Positions 20,304-28,280 of a stretch of 64,000 nucleotides of DNA are shown here, one piece after another. The notes beneath the pieces are model-generated. The model made no database searches and was not told where the DNA came from. It saw only the letters and a list, made by a program, of their open reading frames with translations. A program made the translations under genes and the position numbers. The stretch's first letter is position 1. Every line of letters starts with the position of its first letter. Source of the DNA: Plotosus lineatus (lineage: Eukaryota; Chordata; Actinopteri; Siluriformes; Plotosidae); assembly GCA_024760905.1 (NCBI GenBank), contig CM045737.1, positions 11,205,726 to 11,269,725 of the forward strand. The letters run 5' to 3'.

Positions 20304-20605
20304 TTATTATTATTATTTTTAATATATATTTTTTTCACCCCATCCTGAGACCAAAACTAATGACCTCAAACCCAAACTCGTGCACTGAAGACGAACAAAA
20401 AGGTGACTGTTTTCACCTGATACTCAATTTCCAGGGAGGCGTCTTTTTTCATGGATTGGTAGAAACACTCCTTGTGTCCGGGAGGAAGAGTGAAGGTGAA
20501 GTCGCTGTCCAGAGACTGTGTGAAAGCGCTGTAGACACCCTGCCATTCCGACACACAGAACCAGAACCATAACAAGAACCACACACACCTCCACCACGGA
20601 CACAT
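5797..20605 (-). CDS. tmed5: Transmembrane emp24 domain-containing protein 5 (p24-gamma), four coding exons
   Basis: TMED5 is a p24-gamma cargo receptor of the early secretory pathway that cycles between ER and Golgi in COPII/COPI vesicles and helps GPI-anchored proteins and Wnt ligands leave the ER. The coding exons on the minus strand are 20605-20417, 13368-13271, 11547-11367 and 6015-5797. All junctions are GT-AG and in phase, giving 228 residues; human TMED5 has 229. Residues 1 to about 28 are a signal peptide ([16 protein letters not shown]). A GOLD domain follows ([13 protein letters not shown] onward) with cysteines 47 and 107. Residues 157-190 are a coiled coil and about 197-218 a membrane span. 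The cytosolic tail is [12 protein letters not shown]. The tail and GOLD residues favour TMED5 over TMED1. No frame damage is seen. Confidence 0.95.
6240..6790 (+). repeat. SINE-3 copy split by a SINE-1 insertion
   Basis: The pieces 6240-6313 and 6661-6790 match the uninterrupted copy at 16965-17260 (cctggagat, then ttaatgcc, cagc and gggagctaattgg). The gap is filled by a SINE-1 bounded by a 12-bp duplication. It lies in tmed5 intron 3. Confidence 0.7.
6314..6660 (-). repeat. SINE-1, tail B, full length, nested in SINE-3
   Basis: A tRNA-like head at the high-coordinate end (GGGCAGTGGTGATCTAGTGG on the minus strand) is followed by the shared body and tail B, which reads ccctaattaggatgaagcgg on the minus strand. 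CGCAGCTGTCCA flanks it at 6302-6313 and 6661-6672. The frame reading [13 protein letters not shown] is an accidental translation of the tRNA-like head. Confidence 0.9.
6795..7335. mobile_element. T1: Tigger-like nonautonomous TIR element
   Basis: The left end is CATTAGGCCCTCGACAATCG. The right end, read inward, is CAGTAGGGATTCAGTACACA. TA dinucleotides flank both ends (6793-6794, 7336-7337). TA duplication, a CAG start and subterminal CGCGAATCGAGATAATCCGC fit pogo/Tigger MITEs. It codes for nothing. Related pieces lie at 14487, 36945, 55039 and 63780. Confidence 0.75.
7354..8015. mobile_element. T2: Tigger-like nonautonomous TIR element
   Basis: The inverted ends are CAGTGGTAGCTCACCTTACG and CAGTGGTACCTCACCTTACA, with TA on both sides (7352-7353 and 8016-8017). 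Related copies carrying pogo transposase fragments lie at 4611-5310 and 40811-41475, which links this MITE to a pogo-type parent. It sits 18 bases from the preceding T1 element. Confidence 0.85.
8116..8265 (-). repeat. SINE-4 fragment
   Basis: The string tgtttaagggcccaagagtgg, followed by a degenerate B box in reverse (gcttgaaccctcaacc), matches the antisense of the common fish tRNA-SINE body also present at 48055-48240. Confidence 0.5.
8266..9130. other. tmed5 intron 3 sequence without gene
   Basis: No coding or RNA gene is seen. It contains a run of G near 8773-8786 and, at about 9000-9110, a weak SINE body (cctgtgatggactagtgtcc). Confidence 0.5.
9150..9530 (+). repeat. SINE-4 with internal (TG)n tract
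   Basis: The body reads ttgagcaaggcacctaaccc, then a (TG)n tract at about 9400-9432, then ttggatgggtcgaatgcagag and a short A-rich end. This is the layout of a widespread fish tRNA-SINE. The pol III boxes are too decayed to use. Confidence 0.6.
9545..9760. repeat. Near-perfect inverted repeat, two 94-bp arms
   Basis: The left arm 9545-9638 and right arm 9667-9760 are reverse complements with only a few mismatches, separated by a 28-base loop. Shared core strings are TTTCGTACCTCACGCGAGCT and CTTTTTTGAATTGCGGAGAT. Complementarity stops sharply at both outer ends. It lies in tmed5 intron 3, so the pre-mRNA could form a long hairpin. Confidence 0.9.
9761..11366. other. tmed5 intron 3, remainder
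   Basis: No recognisable exon, RNA gene or named repeat was found. A 68-codon frame at 10627 has no family features and is not proposed as a gene. Confidence 0.5.
11367..11547 (-). CDS. tmed5: tmed5 coding exon 3
   Basis: This exon encodes residues 97-156, beginning with the third base of codon 96. It starts [14 protein letters not shown], with the second GOLD cysteine (107), and ends [10 protein letters not shown] before the donor gtgaga. The acceptor is tctcag. Confidence 0.95.
11594..13208 (+). mobile_element. Tc1-like transposon filling tmed5 intron 2
   Basis: The ends CAGTGATATGAACAAGTATC and CAGTGGTATGAAAAAGTATC are inverted and extend into terminal repeats of about 210 bp. TA flanks both sides (11592-11593 and 13209-13210). 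The 1615-bp length is normal for a fish Tc1 element. It lies between exon 3 and exon 2 and leaves only about 108 bp of other sequence in the intron. Confidence 0.95.
11969..12937 (+). pseudogene. Tc1-family DD34E transposase, inactivated
   Basis: The start at 11969 opens [18 protein letters not shown], the paired-like helix-turn-helix. The frame slips by one near 12035 and slips back in the A run near 12200, so the two shifts compensate. The catalytic core is readable: [20 protein letters not shown] and LNPIEMLW keep all three acidic residues. A TAA at 12935 cuts the C-terminus, with [12 protein letters not shown] still readable beyond it. Confidence 0.9.
13271..13368 (-). CDS. tmed5: tmed5 coding exon 2
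   Basis: This exon encodes residues 64-95 plus two bases of codon 96: [15 protein letters not shown], then [13 protein letters not shown]. The acceptor is ctgcag and the donor gtagga. Its length of 98 bases keeps the phase with exon 3. The sequence matches the central GOLD strands of TMED5. Confidence 0.93.
13375..13994. other. tmed5 intron 1, gene-free stretch
   Basis: No coding or RNA gene and no recognised repeat is seen between exon 2 and the simple repeat at 13995. Confidence 0.5.
13995..14107. repeat. CAGA/CAGG-rich simple repeat
   Basis: Imperfect tetranucleotides of the form GACAGA, GGCAGA and CAGG run through this segment. The minus-strand frame rich in LPVCLP is a by-product. Confidence 0.75.
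14113..14486. mobile_element. T3-family TIR element, partial
   Basis: It starts CAGGAATCCCTCACCTTCCG after a TA at 14111. The stretch catattcaatgctataaatg and the segment about 14435-14486 both recur within 51779-52959. The right boundary coincides with the next TIR element at 14487. Confidence 0.45.
14487..15983. mobile_element. T1 composite: Tigger-like ends around a LINE endonuclease fragment
   Basis: The ends CAGTAGGCCCTCGATATTTG and CACTAGGCCCTTTACTATTC are inverted and flanked by TA (14485-14486, 15984-15985). Inside, 14795-14955 and 15520-15670 are inverted copies of each other. Between them lies a minus-strand LINE piece. The right half (15526-15983) matches the simple T1 element at 6795-7335. 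Confidence 0.65.
14955..15520 (-). pseudogene. LINE 5' region and endonuclease start, fragment
   Basis: The minus strand reads [20 protein letters not shown] then [18 protein letters not shown], which is the beginning of an APE-type endonuclease of an L2/CR1-like LINE. The upstream half matches 63250-63475. The domain stops after about 70 residues, so it is truncated. Confidence 0.6.
15984..16213. mobile_element. T3-family TIR element, internally deleted
   Basis: The right end, read inward, is CAGGGATCCCTCGCTACTTC, with TA at 16214-16215. The interior (ttgcataattggccttg, ttcctgaacttttcc) is the antisense of 51840-51960. It abuts the preceding T1 composite. A short (TA)n lies at 16122-16142. 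Confidence 0.6.
16216..16960. other. tmed5 intron 1, gene-free stretch
   Basis: No gene is visible. The piece around 16400-16490 (ttcaaccaatcagaaggttc, gtgtgtaaacttttgac) resembles a decayed Tc1 MITE, but its ends could not be paired. Confidence 0.4.
16965..17260 (+). repeat. SINE-3 copy
   Basis: A degenerate B box (aattcaaatccggg) is followed by the body ttgggagctaattggccgag and gccaatcacaggtgtctg. It matches the pieces at 6240-6313 and 6661-6790. Confidence 0.55.
17440..17790 (-). mobile_element. Rex-like LINE, 3' end, 5'-truncated
   Basis: Read on the minus strand it ends gataagcgg-like then GATGATGATG, the same terminus as 55588-56350. Decayed coding traces ([15 protein letters not shown]) match the C-terminal region there. 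About 350 bp remain. Confidence 0.7.
17791..18061. other. tmed5 intron 1, unassigned
   Basis: No feature is seen before the small TA/CA microsatellite at 18062-18100. Confidence 0.5.
18119..19632 (+). mobile_element. Tc1-like transposon with inner and outer repeats
   Basis: The ends GTCCTTCTCAAAAAATTAGC and GTCCTTCTCCAAAAATTAGC are inverted. TA precedes the left end. The motif CTCAAAAAATTAGCATAT recurs at about 18299 and, inverted, near 19425-19450, which is the two-site IR/DR layout of Tc1 elements such as Sleeping Beauty. The length is 1514 bp. It lies in tmed5 intron 1. Confidence 0.93.
18445..19395 (+). pseudogene. Tc1-like transposase, inactivated
   Basis: The start at 18445 gives [20 protein letters not shown] and a helix-turn-helix ([16 protein letters not shown]). 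A TGA at 18601 interrupts, and the same frame continues ([28 protein letters not shown]). The frame shifts near 19090 before [17 protein letters not shown] and [16 protein letters not shown], and again near 19245 before [13 protein letters not shown]. All three catalytic acids are still visible. One nonsense codon and two frameshifts make it inactive. Confidence 0.9.
19653..19922 (-). repeat. SINE-1, tail A, internally deleted
   Basis: The antisense tRNA-like head (tcgaacccccaaccttcgg) is at the right. The tail (ggcgacctccaag on the minus strand) is at the left. About 45 bases of the tail-A region present in other copies are missing next to ttagcaagg. Confidence 0.8.
19985..20080 (-). repeat. 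LINE 3'-end fragment
   Basis: The sequence cgccacagcgaatcatctgc followed by tccatctcaccc matches the antisense of the LINE end at 22290-22370 and the copy at 45545-45829. Confidence 0.65.
20255..20340. repeat. (TA)n and T-rich microsatellite
   Basis: A TA run at about 20262-20294 is followed by a T-rich tract. It ends about 75 bases from the donor side of tmed5 exon 1. Confidence 0.9.
20417..20605 (-). CDS. tmed5: tmed5 coding exon 1
   Basis: This exon encodes residues 1-63. The start at 20605 is chosen because it opens a hydrophobic signal peptide of normal length ([20 protein letters not shown]). An in-frame ATG 21 codons upstream would put a hydrophilic stretch in front of it. The exon ends SLEIEYQ before the donor gtgaaa. 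GOLD begins at [10 protein letters not shown]. Confidence 0.92.
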
Positions 20606-20813
20606 TATTCCTAAAACAACAACTGACGGACTGTGTGTGGCTTCAGCAACCCTGAGGAAAATTAACAAGTTGCTTCTAATTTAACTTAACTTTCCGGTGA
20701 AACTTCTGGGTGCGCGCGCGTGTATGTATGCGTGTGGGGCCACACACTGCTTCAGGACCCCGCCGAACGAAAATATAAAACCTTTGTTTGTTTTATATTT
20801 TAATATATCAAAT

Positions 20814-20899
<86 letters not shown>

Positions 20900-21589
20900 G
20901 CTCAGGCATTATCATCGACACAGAATATTGCATTTTGGGAAATTGAGTAATTGACTTGAAAAGCACTTGTACGAGTTTATTTATCCGGATGCAGATCAAA
21001 TTAGATTGGTTATATATACGCAGCTATTGTCTAAAAGATAATTTTAATAAAATTTTAACAATATAAACACACATCTACTACAGCGCGACTTAATATTCAA
21101 ATACCCTGAACAGAACCGTAAGTGTTTACACTTCTCTTCTTCTTCTTGATGCTTTATTTTATTGGTTATTTGGTGCATTACCGCCGCCATCTGGCATGGA
21201 CTGGAAACGTAAAAAAAAAATTTAAACGTCTCAGGCATAATTTATGTCCTCTCAAATATATGAGCCTGAATCAGATAGTGGAGTACGGCCTGATATCTTT
21301 TACTTCTTATTTTGTAGTATCCAATTTAACTTTGATCTCAATGACGTTCCAGATCAGTCCAAGCTTACCCACCCACACCTGTTTGGTGGGGAGGGGCGTA
21401 AACAGTCACGTGATGCTCGCTGCACATGTGCAGTCAATATACGTACTGTACACCCCTTTTGTACAAATGAGCTCACAGGCACTCATGGCTGTCTGTGATG
21501 ACAGGAAGTCGAGCGTATCCCTCCTATGAAACCATGGCAACTCAGCTTCCATGGACTCCCATCTGAAGATCGCGGCTGCTTGGATCTCC
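20606..21589 (-). promoter_or_regulatory. tmed5: Presumed tmed5 upstream region
   Basis: This lies directly upstream of the tmed5 start and should hold its 5' UTR and promoter; no TATA box or transcription start can be fixed. TTCCGG near 20691 is an ETS-type site. A CA/TA microsatellite occupies about 20814-20900. GCCGCCATCT near 21184 fits a YY1 site, and GTCACGTGAT near 21406 is an E-box. These are motif matches only. Confidence 0.35.
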
Positions 21590-21945
21590 GGGTTGTTGAT
21601 ATGCATGCATTTTGTTCATACGTCATTTGGAGCAGGCCCATATTTCTGACATGATAGTCCAACGTGTAGTATATACTGTATTATGGTTTCATGGTCTCCA
21701 CAGTAATCACATTTCCCCTTTCATTATGTACGATTTAAACTAGTGTGTCCAAATCTTCATGATCCAAAAGATTCTTCTCTCTCCTTCCTTCCAAGGCTTC
21801 TATTTTCTCATATATTCCATTTAAATGGTAAATTCCACCATCCTTTACTTTCTTTTCACATTCTTTTGCCACCTTTTCTTCATTTTTTGCCCAGAAGGTA
21901 TTGGTCCTGTCCATAAACCATACCAGCTGTATCAAGATGCTCCAC
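21590..21945 (-). pseudogene. Possible LINE C-terminal remnant
   Basis: The minus frame 21947-21735 (DRTNTFWAKNEEKVAKECEK) and the adjacent frame with GKCDYCGDHETIIQYILH look like the zinc-knuckle C-terminus of a LINE polyprotein. No reverse-transcriptase motif is present, so the assignment is tentative. Confidence 0.3.
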
Positions 21946-22034
21946 ATAATTTAATGACAAAATAAGAAACTGAATAAAAATTGTGTTGTGTGCTAAATGT
22001 ATAACCAGTAATGATGTTATTTATTTATTTACTT

Positions 22035-22066
<32 letters not shown>
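21946..22066. repeat. (TTTA) and (GA)n simple repeat
   Basis: A (TTTA) run at about 22019-22034 is followed by (GA)n at 22037-22066, where the LINE fragment begins. Confidence 0.8.
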
Positions 22067-22069
<3 letters not shown>

Positions 22070-22412
22070 GATAGGATCAGGAATGAGCACATCAGAGGGA
22101 CAGCACATGTAAGACACTTTGGAGACAAAGTCAGAGAGGCTAGATTGAGATGGTTTGGACATGTACAGAGGAGGGATAGTGAGTATATTGGTAGTAGGAT
22201 GCTGAGGTTGGAACTACCAGGCAGAAGGCCTAGAGGTAGACCAAAGAGACGATTCATGGAAGTGGTGAAGGAGGACATGAAGGCAGTTGGTGGAAGAGAA
22301 GAAGATGCAGAGGATAGGGTGAGATGGAGGCAGATGATTCGCTGTGGCGAGCCCTGAAGGGAACAGCCGAAAGGAAAAGAAGAAGAAGAAGAAGAAGAGA
22401 GAGAGAGAGAGA
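22067..22412 (+). mobile_element. LINE 3' end with GAA/GA tail, 5'-truncated
   Basis: One frame reads RIRNEHIRGTAHV, RLRWFGHVQRRDSEYIGSRM and RGRPKRRFMEVVKEDMKAVG, ending MIRCGEP. This is the C-terminus of a fish non-LTR retrotransposon polyprotein. The 3' end (GATGATTCGCTGTGGCGAG, then GGGAACAGCCGAAAGG) is followed by (GAA)n and (GA)n. The same terminus is on the SINE-1 tail A. I cannot assign the clade with certainty. Confidence 0.8.
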
Positions 22413-22574
22413 CCTATAACATAGATGTATAGGAACTAACTTGTTTAACAATATTAATCTTTACTATAACTCTGTGCTTTTCAATTATTTTCTGCTCCGC
22501 CCCTCCCTAGAAAGAAGAAAACATTTCACCCTCCCACTCGCCGCCGTCGGAGCATTTGTCTATAAAATGATTAG

Positions 22575-22780
22575 AAGCACCTCTGCATAGTAGTGTATTC
22601 TAATTATCCTGTGGAGCGTGTAGAGTTGGTCAAGAGTGCTACGGCCAGGACGAAAACCATGTTGTTCCTCCTGAATCCGAGGTAGGACTATCGGTCGGAT
22701 CCTCCTCTCCAGTACCCCTGCATCGACTTTCCCCGGTAGGCTGAGGAGTGTGATTCCTTGATAATTGGAACACACCCTCC
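22575..22780 (-). pseudogene. LINE reverse-transcriptase fragment
   Basis: The minus frame reads NYQGITLLSLPGKV, VLERRIRPIV and RIQEEQHGFRPGRSTLDQLY, the palm-region motifs of Rex/RTE-like fish LINEs. It is a short isolated piece of a family whose 3' part is seen at 55588-56350. Confidence 0.75.
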
Positions 22781-22794
22781 GATCCCCCTACCTA

Positions 22795-22975
22795 CGGGTG
22801 ACTTGGAACGGTCAATTAACCTACTGTGCATATTTTTGGACTGTGGGAGGAAACCGGAGACTGTGGGAGGAAGCCAACACAAACTCCACACAAATTCCCA
22901 AGCTGGGAATTGAACCCAAGACCATTTTGCTGTGAGATGGATGTGTTATCCACTATGCCACCATGCTGCCTATTA
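22795..22975 (-). repeat. SINE-2 copy
   Basis: The strings catatttttggactgtggg, aactccacacaaattcccaa and ttgaacccaagacc, then the antisense A box (tatccactatgcca), are the antisense of the common fish tRNA-SINE whose head is at 597. Confidence 0.75.
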
Positions 22976-23007
22976 TTATTCTTCTTATTATTATTAATAC
23001 TGTACTT

Positions 23008-23252
23008 CCTTCATTCATTTTCTGAACAGCTTCCTAATTAGGATCGCAGGGAGGCTGGTGCCCATCTCAGCCAACTCTGCCCTCACCCAGAGTTCAGTGC
23101 CATCGCAGGGCAGAAGCACCCTGACGGCTATGCAGCCACTCTTGACGAAAGTCAGCAAAGGTTCTTTTACATGAATCTCACACCATAGACAGTGAGAGAC
23201 ATGGCCGGCCTTTGATAACCCAGTTAGCTGCACTGGGGGGACAACAGTGACA
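23008..23252 (-). repeat. SINE-1, tail B, head-truncated
   Basis: Tail B (ttcattcattttctgaacag, tcctaattaggatcgcaggg in plus order) and the shared body (ggttcttttacatgaatctc, gataacccagttagctgcac) are present. The tRNA-like head is absent; the next sequence is the xrcc1-like fragment. Confidence 0.85.
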
Positions 23253-23479
23253 ATACCCATACCAGAGCTACCAGACTTTCCAACTGGGAAGTGTTTTTAT
23301 CTTCATGGGAAGTTTCCGGAGAATCAGAGACGCCTGCTGCAGCGTTACATCATTGCCTTTCACGGTGCTGTGAAGGACTACATGAATGAGAAGGTTTGCA
23401 GTTTGTAATCACCAGTCAGGGATGGGACGACACCTTTGACGATATCTTCATCGGCATGAAAGAGGAGCTTCCAAGATGA
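23253..23479 (+). pseudogene. xrcc1: Orphan xrcc1-like BRCT2 fragment
   Basis: XRCC1 is the scaffold of single-strand break repair; its second BRCT domain binds DNA ligase III. The plus frame from 23253 reads IPIPELPDFPTGKCFYLHG, FPENQRRLLQRYIIAFHG and VKDYMNEKV. After a two-base shift near 23398 it continues QFVITSQGWDDTFDDIF. This follows the XRCC1 BRCT2 pattern PELPDFF..FP..ERR..RY..AF.GELEDYM..RVQFVITAQEWD. The remaining domain and the rest of the protein are absent, and a stop lies at 23477. A processed-copy fragment or an exon relic are both possible; the name rests on pattern recall only. Confidence 0.6.
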
Positions 23480-23700
23480 GAACTCCAACCAGCATCACCA
23501 CACCAGGACAAATCACAGGACTCAGAAAGCAGAAGGATCAGGATCACCGGCATCCCAAAAGGAGGATGGAGGGAGAGGGAGGGAGGGAGGCTGGAGAGGA
23601 AAGACTCATAGTAGTGTAATGGAAATAGATTTTATTATTTCTGGGTGCAGCAGGGACTCCGGCATGACTGCGATGGCAGCAGAACTAAAAGAGAGAGAAC
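23480..23700. other. Gene-free stretch with G/A-rich repeat
   Basis: The stretch GGAGGGAGAGGGAGGGAGGG lies near 23566-23590. No gene is visible. Confidence 0.5.
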
Positions 23701-23780
23701 CATCAGATACAGTGGGGCTCGAACCTCCAACATTGGAATCAGTGATCCAGCACCTTTACCACCAGGCTACCACTGCTTAT
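23701..23780 (-). repeat. tRNA-like SINE head
   Basis: On the minus strand this reads GCAGTGGTAGCCTGGTGG, then GGTTCGAGCCCC, an A box with one mismatch and a good B box. It is related to the SINE-1 head and directly follows the (TAA)n tail of the LINE next to it. Confidence 0.6.
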
Positions 23781-26700
23781 TATTATTATTATTATTATTA
23801 TGACAGTTAAAAATGGATATGCAGCAGAGAGGGATCAGGTGATCCTGGTACATCAGGCTTGTGAGGCTCATCATCAACTCAGAGCCCTCACCCTCTCTAG
23901 ACGCAGCCCAGACAGCAAATGGGACATCTCCCAGGAAGCACTGCCTAGTTCAACCCACCAAGATTTCCGGAGAACATAGAGACTCCCCAACACTGCAGCT
24001 TTCTGCATTTCCCAGACTGTCAGATGAGCTGTGTTCCCAGTCGTAAACCCGGGCGGTCTTTTGATCTGTATCAGAAGATAGGAGGTACCAAACCAAGGGC
24101 AACGAGGATAATGGGGAGTCGGACGACTGTGTAATTTGGATACAAGCGAGACATTTCATTGGTGAGGGTTCCGTATTTTGTATGTTGATCCTGAATCTTG
24201 CCAATCACAGTGCTGTCAAAAAGGGACAGAAACTTCAATAATATTAATAATTTCATTGGCATTATCAAAACGGACAAGATAAGGTCCACTGGCTTCAATC
24301 TTCCTCAGGCTGTAAATGGGCCGATTCCATCGAAGCTTAAAATCACCATTTTCCATGATGCCCTGGACATAATCAGAGTCGTACCATGGGTGGAGCTCTG
24401 AGTCGAAACCATAAGCATATGAGGAAGATGGTAGTAAAATTGACGTGAAATGCTATCATGTCTTTTCAAGTAAGAAGTTTGTGCCAAAGCAGGACAAGCA
24501 CTGACAAGGTGGTGAACAGTCTCACCAAATTCATTACATCATCTACATTTGGGATTGACATGTTCCTTTAAAATATTACATTGGCGATTGTGTGTAGGAA
24601 GGGACTGGTCCTGAGCGGCAAAGAGAAAGCCCTCAGTTTCACGTTTGAGACCAGCCGACTTCATCCATGGAAAAGAGTCAGTAGGATTACTGTTCTGTTC
24701 AACACACTCCACGTAATCACGATGTAATGGCTTTGCAGAAAGCTGCTCCTTGAAATGGCGACTCTGAGCTGATTTTGGAAATTACTTCACCTGGTTGACA
24801 CACATTGATGTACCGTCCAGCAGCACCTCGTCATCAACACAATCAAGAGCAAAGTTGAGATTCTGAGCAACAGCACTTGCACGTTTGAAGTAACTGTGAA
24901 AGTCCACGCTTTCATCATGAGTCTTCACATACGTCACAAGAGGATCATCAGACAAAAAAATGTGTGCAAAAGTGCACAGCAAAATACAATCATGAAGAGC
25001 GTCCACATTGATCAAACCTCGCCCTCCAGAATTGATTGACAGATACAGTATAGGCGATTGAGAGGGGAGCGACAGTGGTGAGTTCGATTGTCAAACATGA
25101 TCCTTCTTGTAAGGCAATCAAAGCCCATGAGATCATCTTTTGTCCGGTCTGTGATACCAAATAAATATGACAGGACAGACACTGCAAAAGTATTTGTGGC
25201 TTTGACTTTGTTTCTCACGTTCAGCCCCGAACTTCAGATCTTTTTGAGATCTGTCGCTTGTCTTTGATGTGGCCATTCTGGAGCTTTTCTTGAACTCGCA
25301 TGCCTAAATAGGTGTACAATTAGCCTTCCACTAGATGCTCAATAACTCCTCCCCCTCTTAACTCAACAGATCCATTATCGACTGGCTTGCCACGCCTTAA
25401 GTGGAGAACATCACATTTGTCAAGCCCAAATGTCATCTCAATATCCTGTGAAAAGAACTCAACGGTGTGACTTTGGTCTTTCAAATCGGAATCTCCTTTC
25501 GCGGTCAGTTCGATGTCATCCATGTTGAGGAGCTGAGTGAGAGATGTTGGGTATCTGTGCTGAGGAGGTCCTGGATGGTATCCCTCCCCCTTGTTGAGCT
25601 TGAAATTCAAGGGATTGAGTGACAGACAAAAAAAGCAAAGGACTAAAAGAATCACCTTGGAATATTCCTCTCTCGATGGGAATAGACTCTGAAGTTTGAA
25701 CCTGCCTTTGAAAGTACCTCTTGACCAGCAACTCATTAAAGACTTGAGTAGAAGTAGTAGTTGCTCAGGTAGGCCAATACACTGCAAAGACTTCAGAATC
25801 CATTCGTGAGGGATAGACAGAGTCATGTGCCTTTTTGTAGCCAATCCAACACATTGAGAGGTTTCGATGGTCAGTTTTTGCCTCTTCAAGAATCATTTCT
25901 GGACCAATAATTGATCCTTGCATCCCCAGCATCCGTTTCTGGCTCCTTTCTTCTCCTGGCAAATAATTTCATTGGAAGAGCAGTAGGATGGCACAATATT
26001 TGTCAAACACCCTGTGAAGATTTTGAACATGGTATTCAAACATGTGACAGGGCGGTCATTTTTGGGATCTGTCAAGTCTCCTTTCTTTGGGAGGAGCATT
26101 GTACAATCTTTGCAGAACCATGAAGGAACATCCTCGGTGTCCATTCGAGAATTGAAAGAAGTGAGAAGATGCGGCTGGATACAAGGAAACAGTTTCCAAA
26201 CCTGGTTTTGAATGTCATCGGACCCTGGAGCTGTATCTGATTCGGACATGTTAATTGTTTTCTTTCGGCAATCCAAAGTAATGGTGAGTTAATTTTTTCT
26301 GACATGGCTTGGCTGTATTCTTCCACCCATGGTTCCTCAAGGTTGCAGTTGCTGGGTATAGACCACAACTTTTTCCAGAACCCCTCATTGGATTCCATTG
26401 GATGTCTCTTGTTGTCATTACTTGAATGTGTATTAAATTGCCTGTAAAAATCTTTATAAATTTATTGTTCTTTTCCCATTTTCTTCTTCTTCTTCTTCTT
26501 CGGTCCAAATCTTAACGTTTGCCTTACGGGAGTCAAGAATTTGAAGGAGAATTTGTTCTTCAGTTGTCTTGTGTTTAGTTTTGACTTTTCTCCAAATTGT
26601 CTTTTGCCATTTTGTCATTGACTCACCTTTAGATCGTAACTTAAGGCAAAGCTCCAGCCATGAGATGTCTCGTCTTGTTTCTTTTAATTTTTGTTCAAAT

Positions 26701-27590
26701 CGGATTCCTTTACTTTTGTTGTTTTTAAGTTTAATAGCGGTAGCTTTGGAAACTGGATGGAGTTCCTCATGCGTTTGGACAGCAGCATGCACACAACAAT
26801 TGATCATATGCAAAGAACACTGCGCCAAGAGTTACTGATATTATTTCATTTAATTAATCAATTTGATTTTTGCAGAATTTTTAGTGGTTTTCATTTATCA
26901 ATAGCAGATTCAGAAAATTCGTCATATAAACGCTGAAAGAGTAAATATATGTGATCGTTTGAAGCATCAGAAAGAGAGTCCTTAAGGACAGAATTTGAGT
27001 TTGGCAGGCCAGAAAAATTTTTTCACTTGTAGATGAGGTGGTCTTAGAAAGCGGGGAAATAAGGACGCAGGCATTCATTTGCAGTTTTGGGTCCACTGCT
27101 GTCCGAGCAATGTGTTCTTCAATGGGCACCTGACAGCTTGCAGGAAGATTTTCATTTGCATCACGGGGCATGTAGATCTTAAGTCGCCGGAGTTGGTCAC
27201 GCAAGTTCTATTCAGTCAGGGAGGCTAACATCGGGTTAGCATTGTCCCAATGTTGTTTAAGGGACTTTCCATTGACATGTGGATTTTCAGGCCAACCAGT
27301 CGCTTTCACACACTAAAGGAGTGTGGATTTTAGATCTTTCGTCCAGGATATTCGTGGACGGGTTCTTTTCCTTCCCCTGGGGTAAGTCCCATCTCCAGTA
27401 TTGGTGGTTTTATTACCAGAGGGAAGCTCAATGGACTGCGGAAATGGAGTTTGGTCAATTTCTTGGTGTTCAGTATCCCATTAGAATACCAGCTTCAGGG
27501 GTTAGCCCTAACTGGGTGATGTACGTTTAGCTCAGGGAACATACAGTTCCCCTATCTAGGCTCACTGCACAGAGGCGTACATCATCAGGC
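23781..27590 (-). mobile_element. R2/R4-type LINE, degenerate
   Basis: Successive minus-strand frames, all broken, follow the order of an R2/R4-clade polyprotein. The N-terminal region is 26828-26454 (SWLELCLKLRSKGESMTKWQ, TEEQILLQILDSRKANVKIW). Reverse transcriptase covers about 26276-25320 (TAPGSDDIQNQVWKLFP, LPKKGDL..RPVTCLNTM, NLSMCWIGYKKAHDSV, RGIFQGDSFSPLLF). A later region at 25218-24782 is followed by a C-terminal segment at 24298-24071 (SRLYPNYTVVRLPIILVALG) like the restriction-like endonuclease end of that clade. A (TAA)n tail lies at 23774-23801. The 5' limit near 27590 is a guess. Confidence 0.7.
25320..26276 (-). pseudogene. Reverse-transcriptase core of the R2/R4-type LINE
   Basis: Frames 26276-25893, 25962-25765, 25889-25320 and 25731-25516 overlap and interleave, so at least three frameshifts break the domain. 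Readable blocks in order are PKKGDLTDPKNDRPVTCLNT, GCWGCKDQLLVQK, LSMCWIGYKKAHDS, IPHEWILKSLQCIGLPEQ, GIFQGDSFSPLLF and MTFGLDKCDVLHLRRGKP. The catalytic block that should read YxDD is degraded to NMDDIEL. Confidence 0.7.
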
Positions 27591-27836
27591 CCTTATTATT
27601 ATTATTCTCATTATCATTATTATTATTATTACTATTATTATTATTATTAGGCTCAGATTCCAAACCTGGGTCCTGTGAGTTCCCCGTTTTGATCATCACT
27701 TCAAAAAGAAAGAATTTAGTTTATTAGCTGATTATTAGAATCAAGCGCTTATGCAATAATAAATTAAAGTTATCAGTGCTTATAATGGTTGTATAAATTC
27801 ACATATTTTATTTATATTATAAGCCGATACAGTGTA

Positions 27837-27907
<71 letters not shown>

Positions 27908-27912
27908 TTTTA
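27591..27912. repeat. (ATT)n and (TA)n microsatellites
   Basis: ATT repeats run at about 27594-27650 and a long TA run at about 27837-27899, followed by T's. The sequence between is unassigned. Confidence 0.9.
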
Positions 27913-28061
27913 TAGCATCAATTTTATTTTTACCAGATGCTACCTCAATGACAATAGCCACCCCAGGTCCGATATAATAATGTATATTTACCTGATACAA
28001 AGTGTTCACTGCATATTCTACTGTATTCCGTAGGATTCCAGTCTTTCCTATTTACCGCTGC

Positions 28062-28280
28062 GATGCACTTCGGGACAGGGTGCAGGATCGCTTATCCTAA
28101 GGTTGGGGGTTCGAGTCCCCACAGTGTTGTCACTTTGTCACTGCCCCCCACCCACAGTGCAGCTAACTGGGTTAACAAAGGCGGCTATGTTTCTCACTGT
28201 CTATGGCGTGAGGCATGTAAAATAACCATTGCTGACTTTCGACAAGAGGAGGCTGCAAAGCCATCAGCGTGTTTCACGAA
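28062..28280 (+). repeat. SINE-1 copy lacking most of its tail
   Basis: The head reads GGGTGCAGGATCGCTTATCC then GGTTCGAGTCCC (B box). The shared body follows (gcagctaactgggtt, aaccattgctgactttcg) and the copy ends near gtttcacgaac. Confidence 0.8.
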
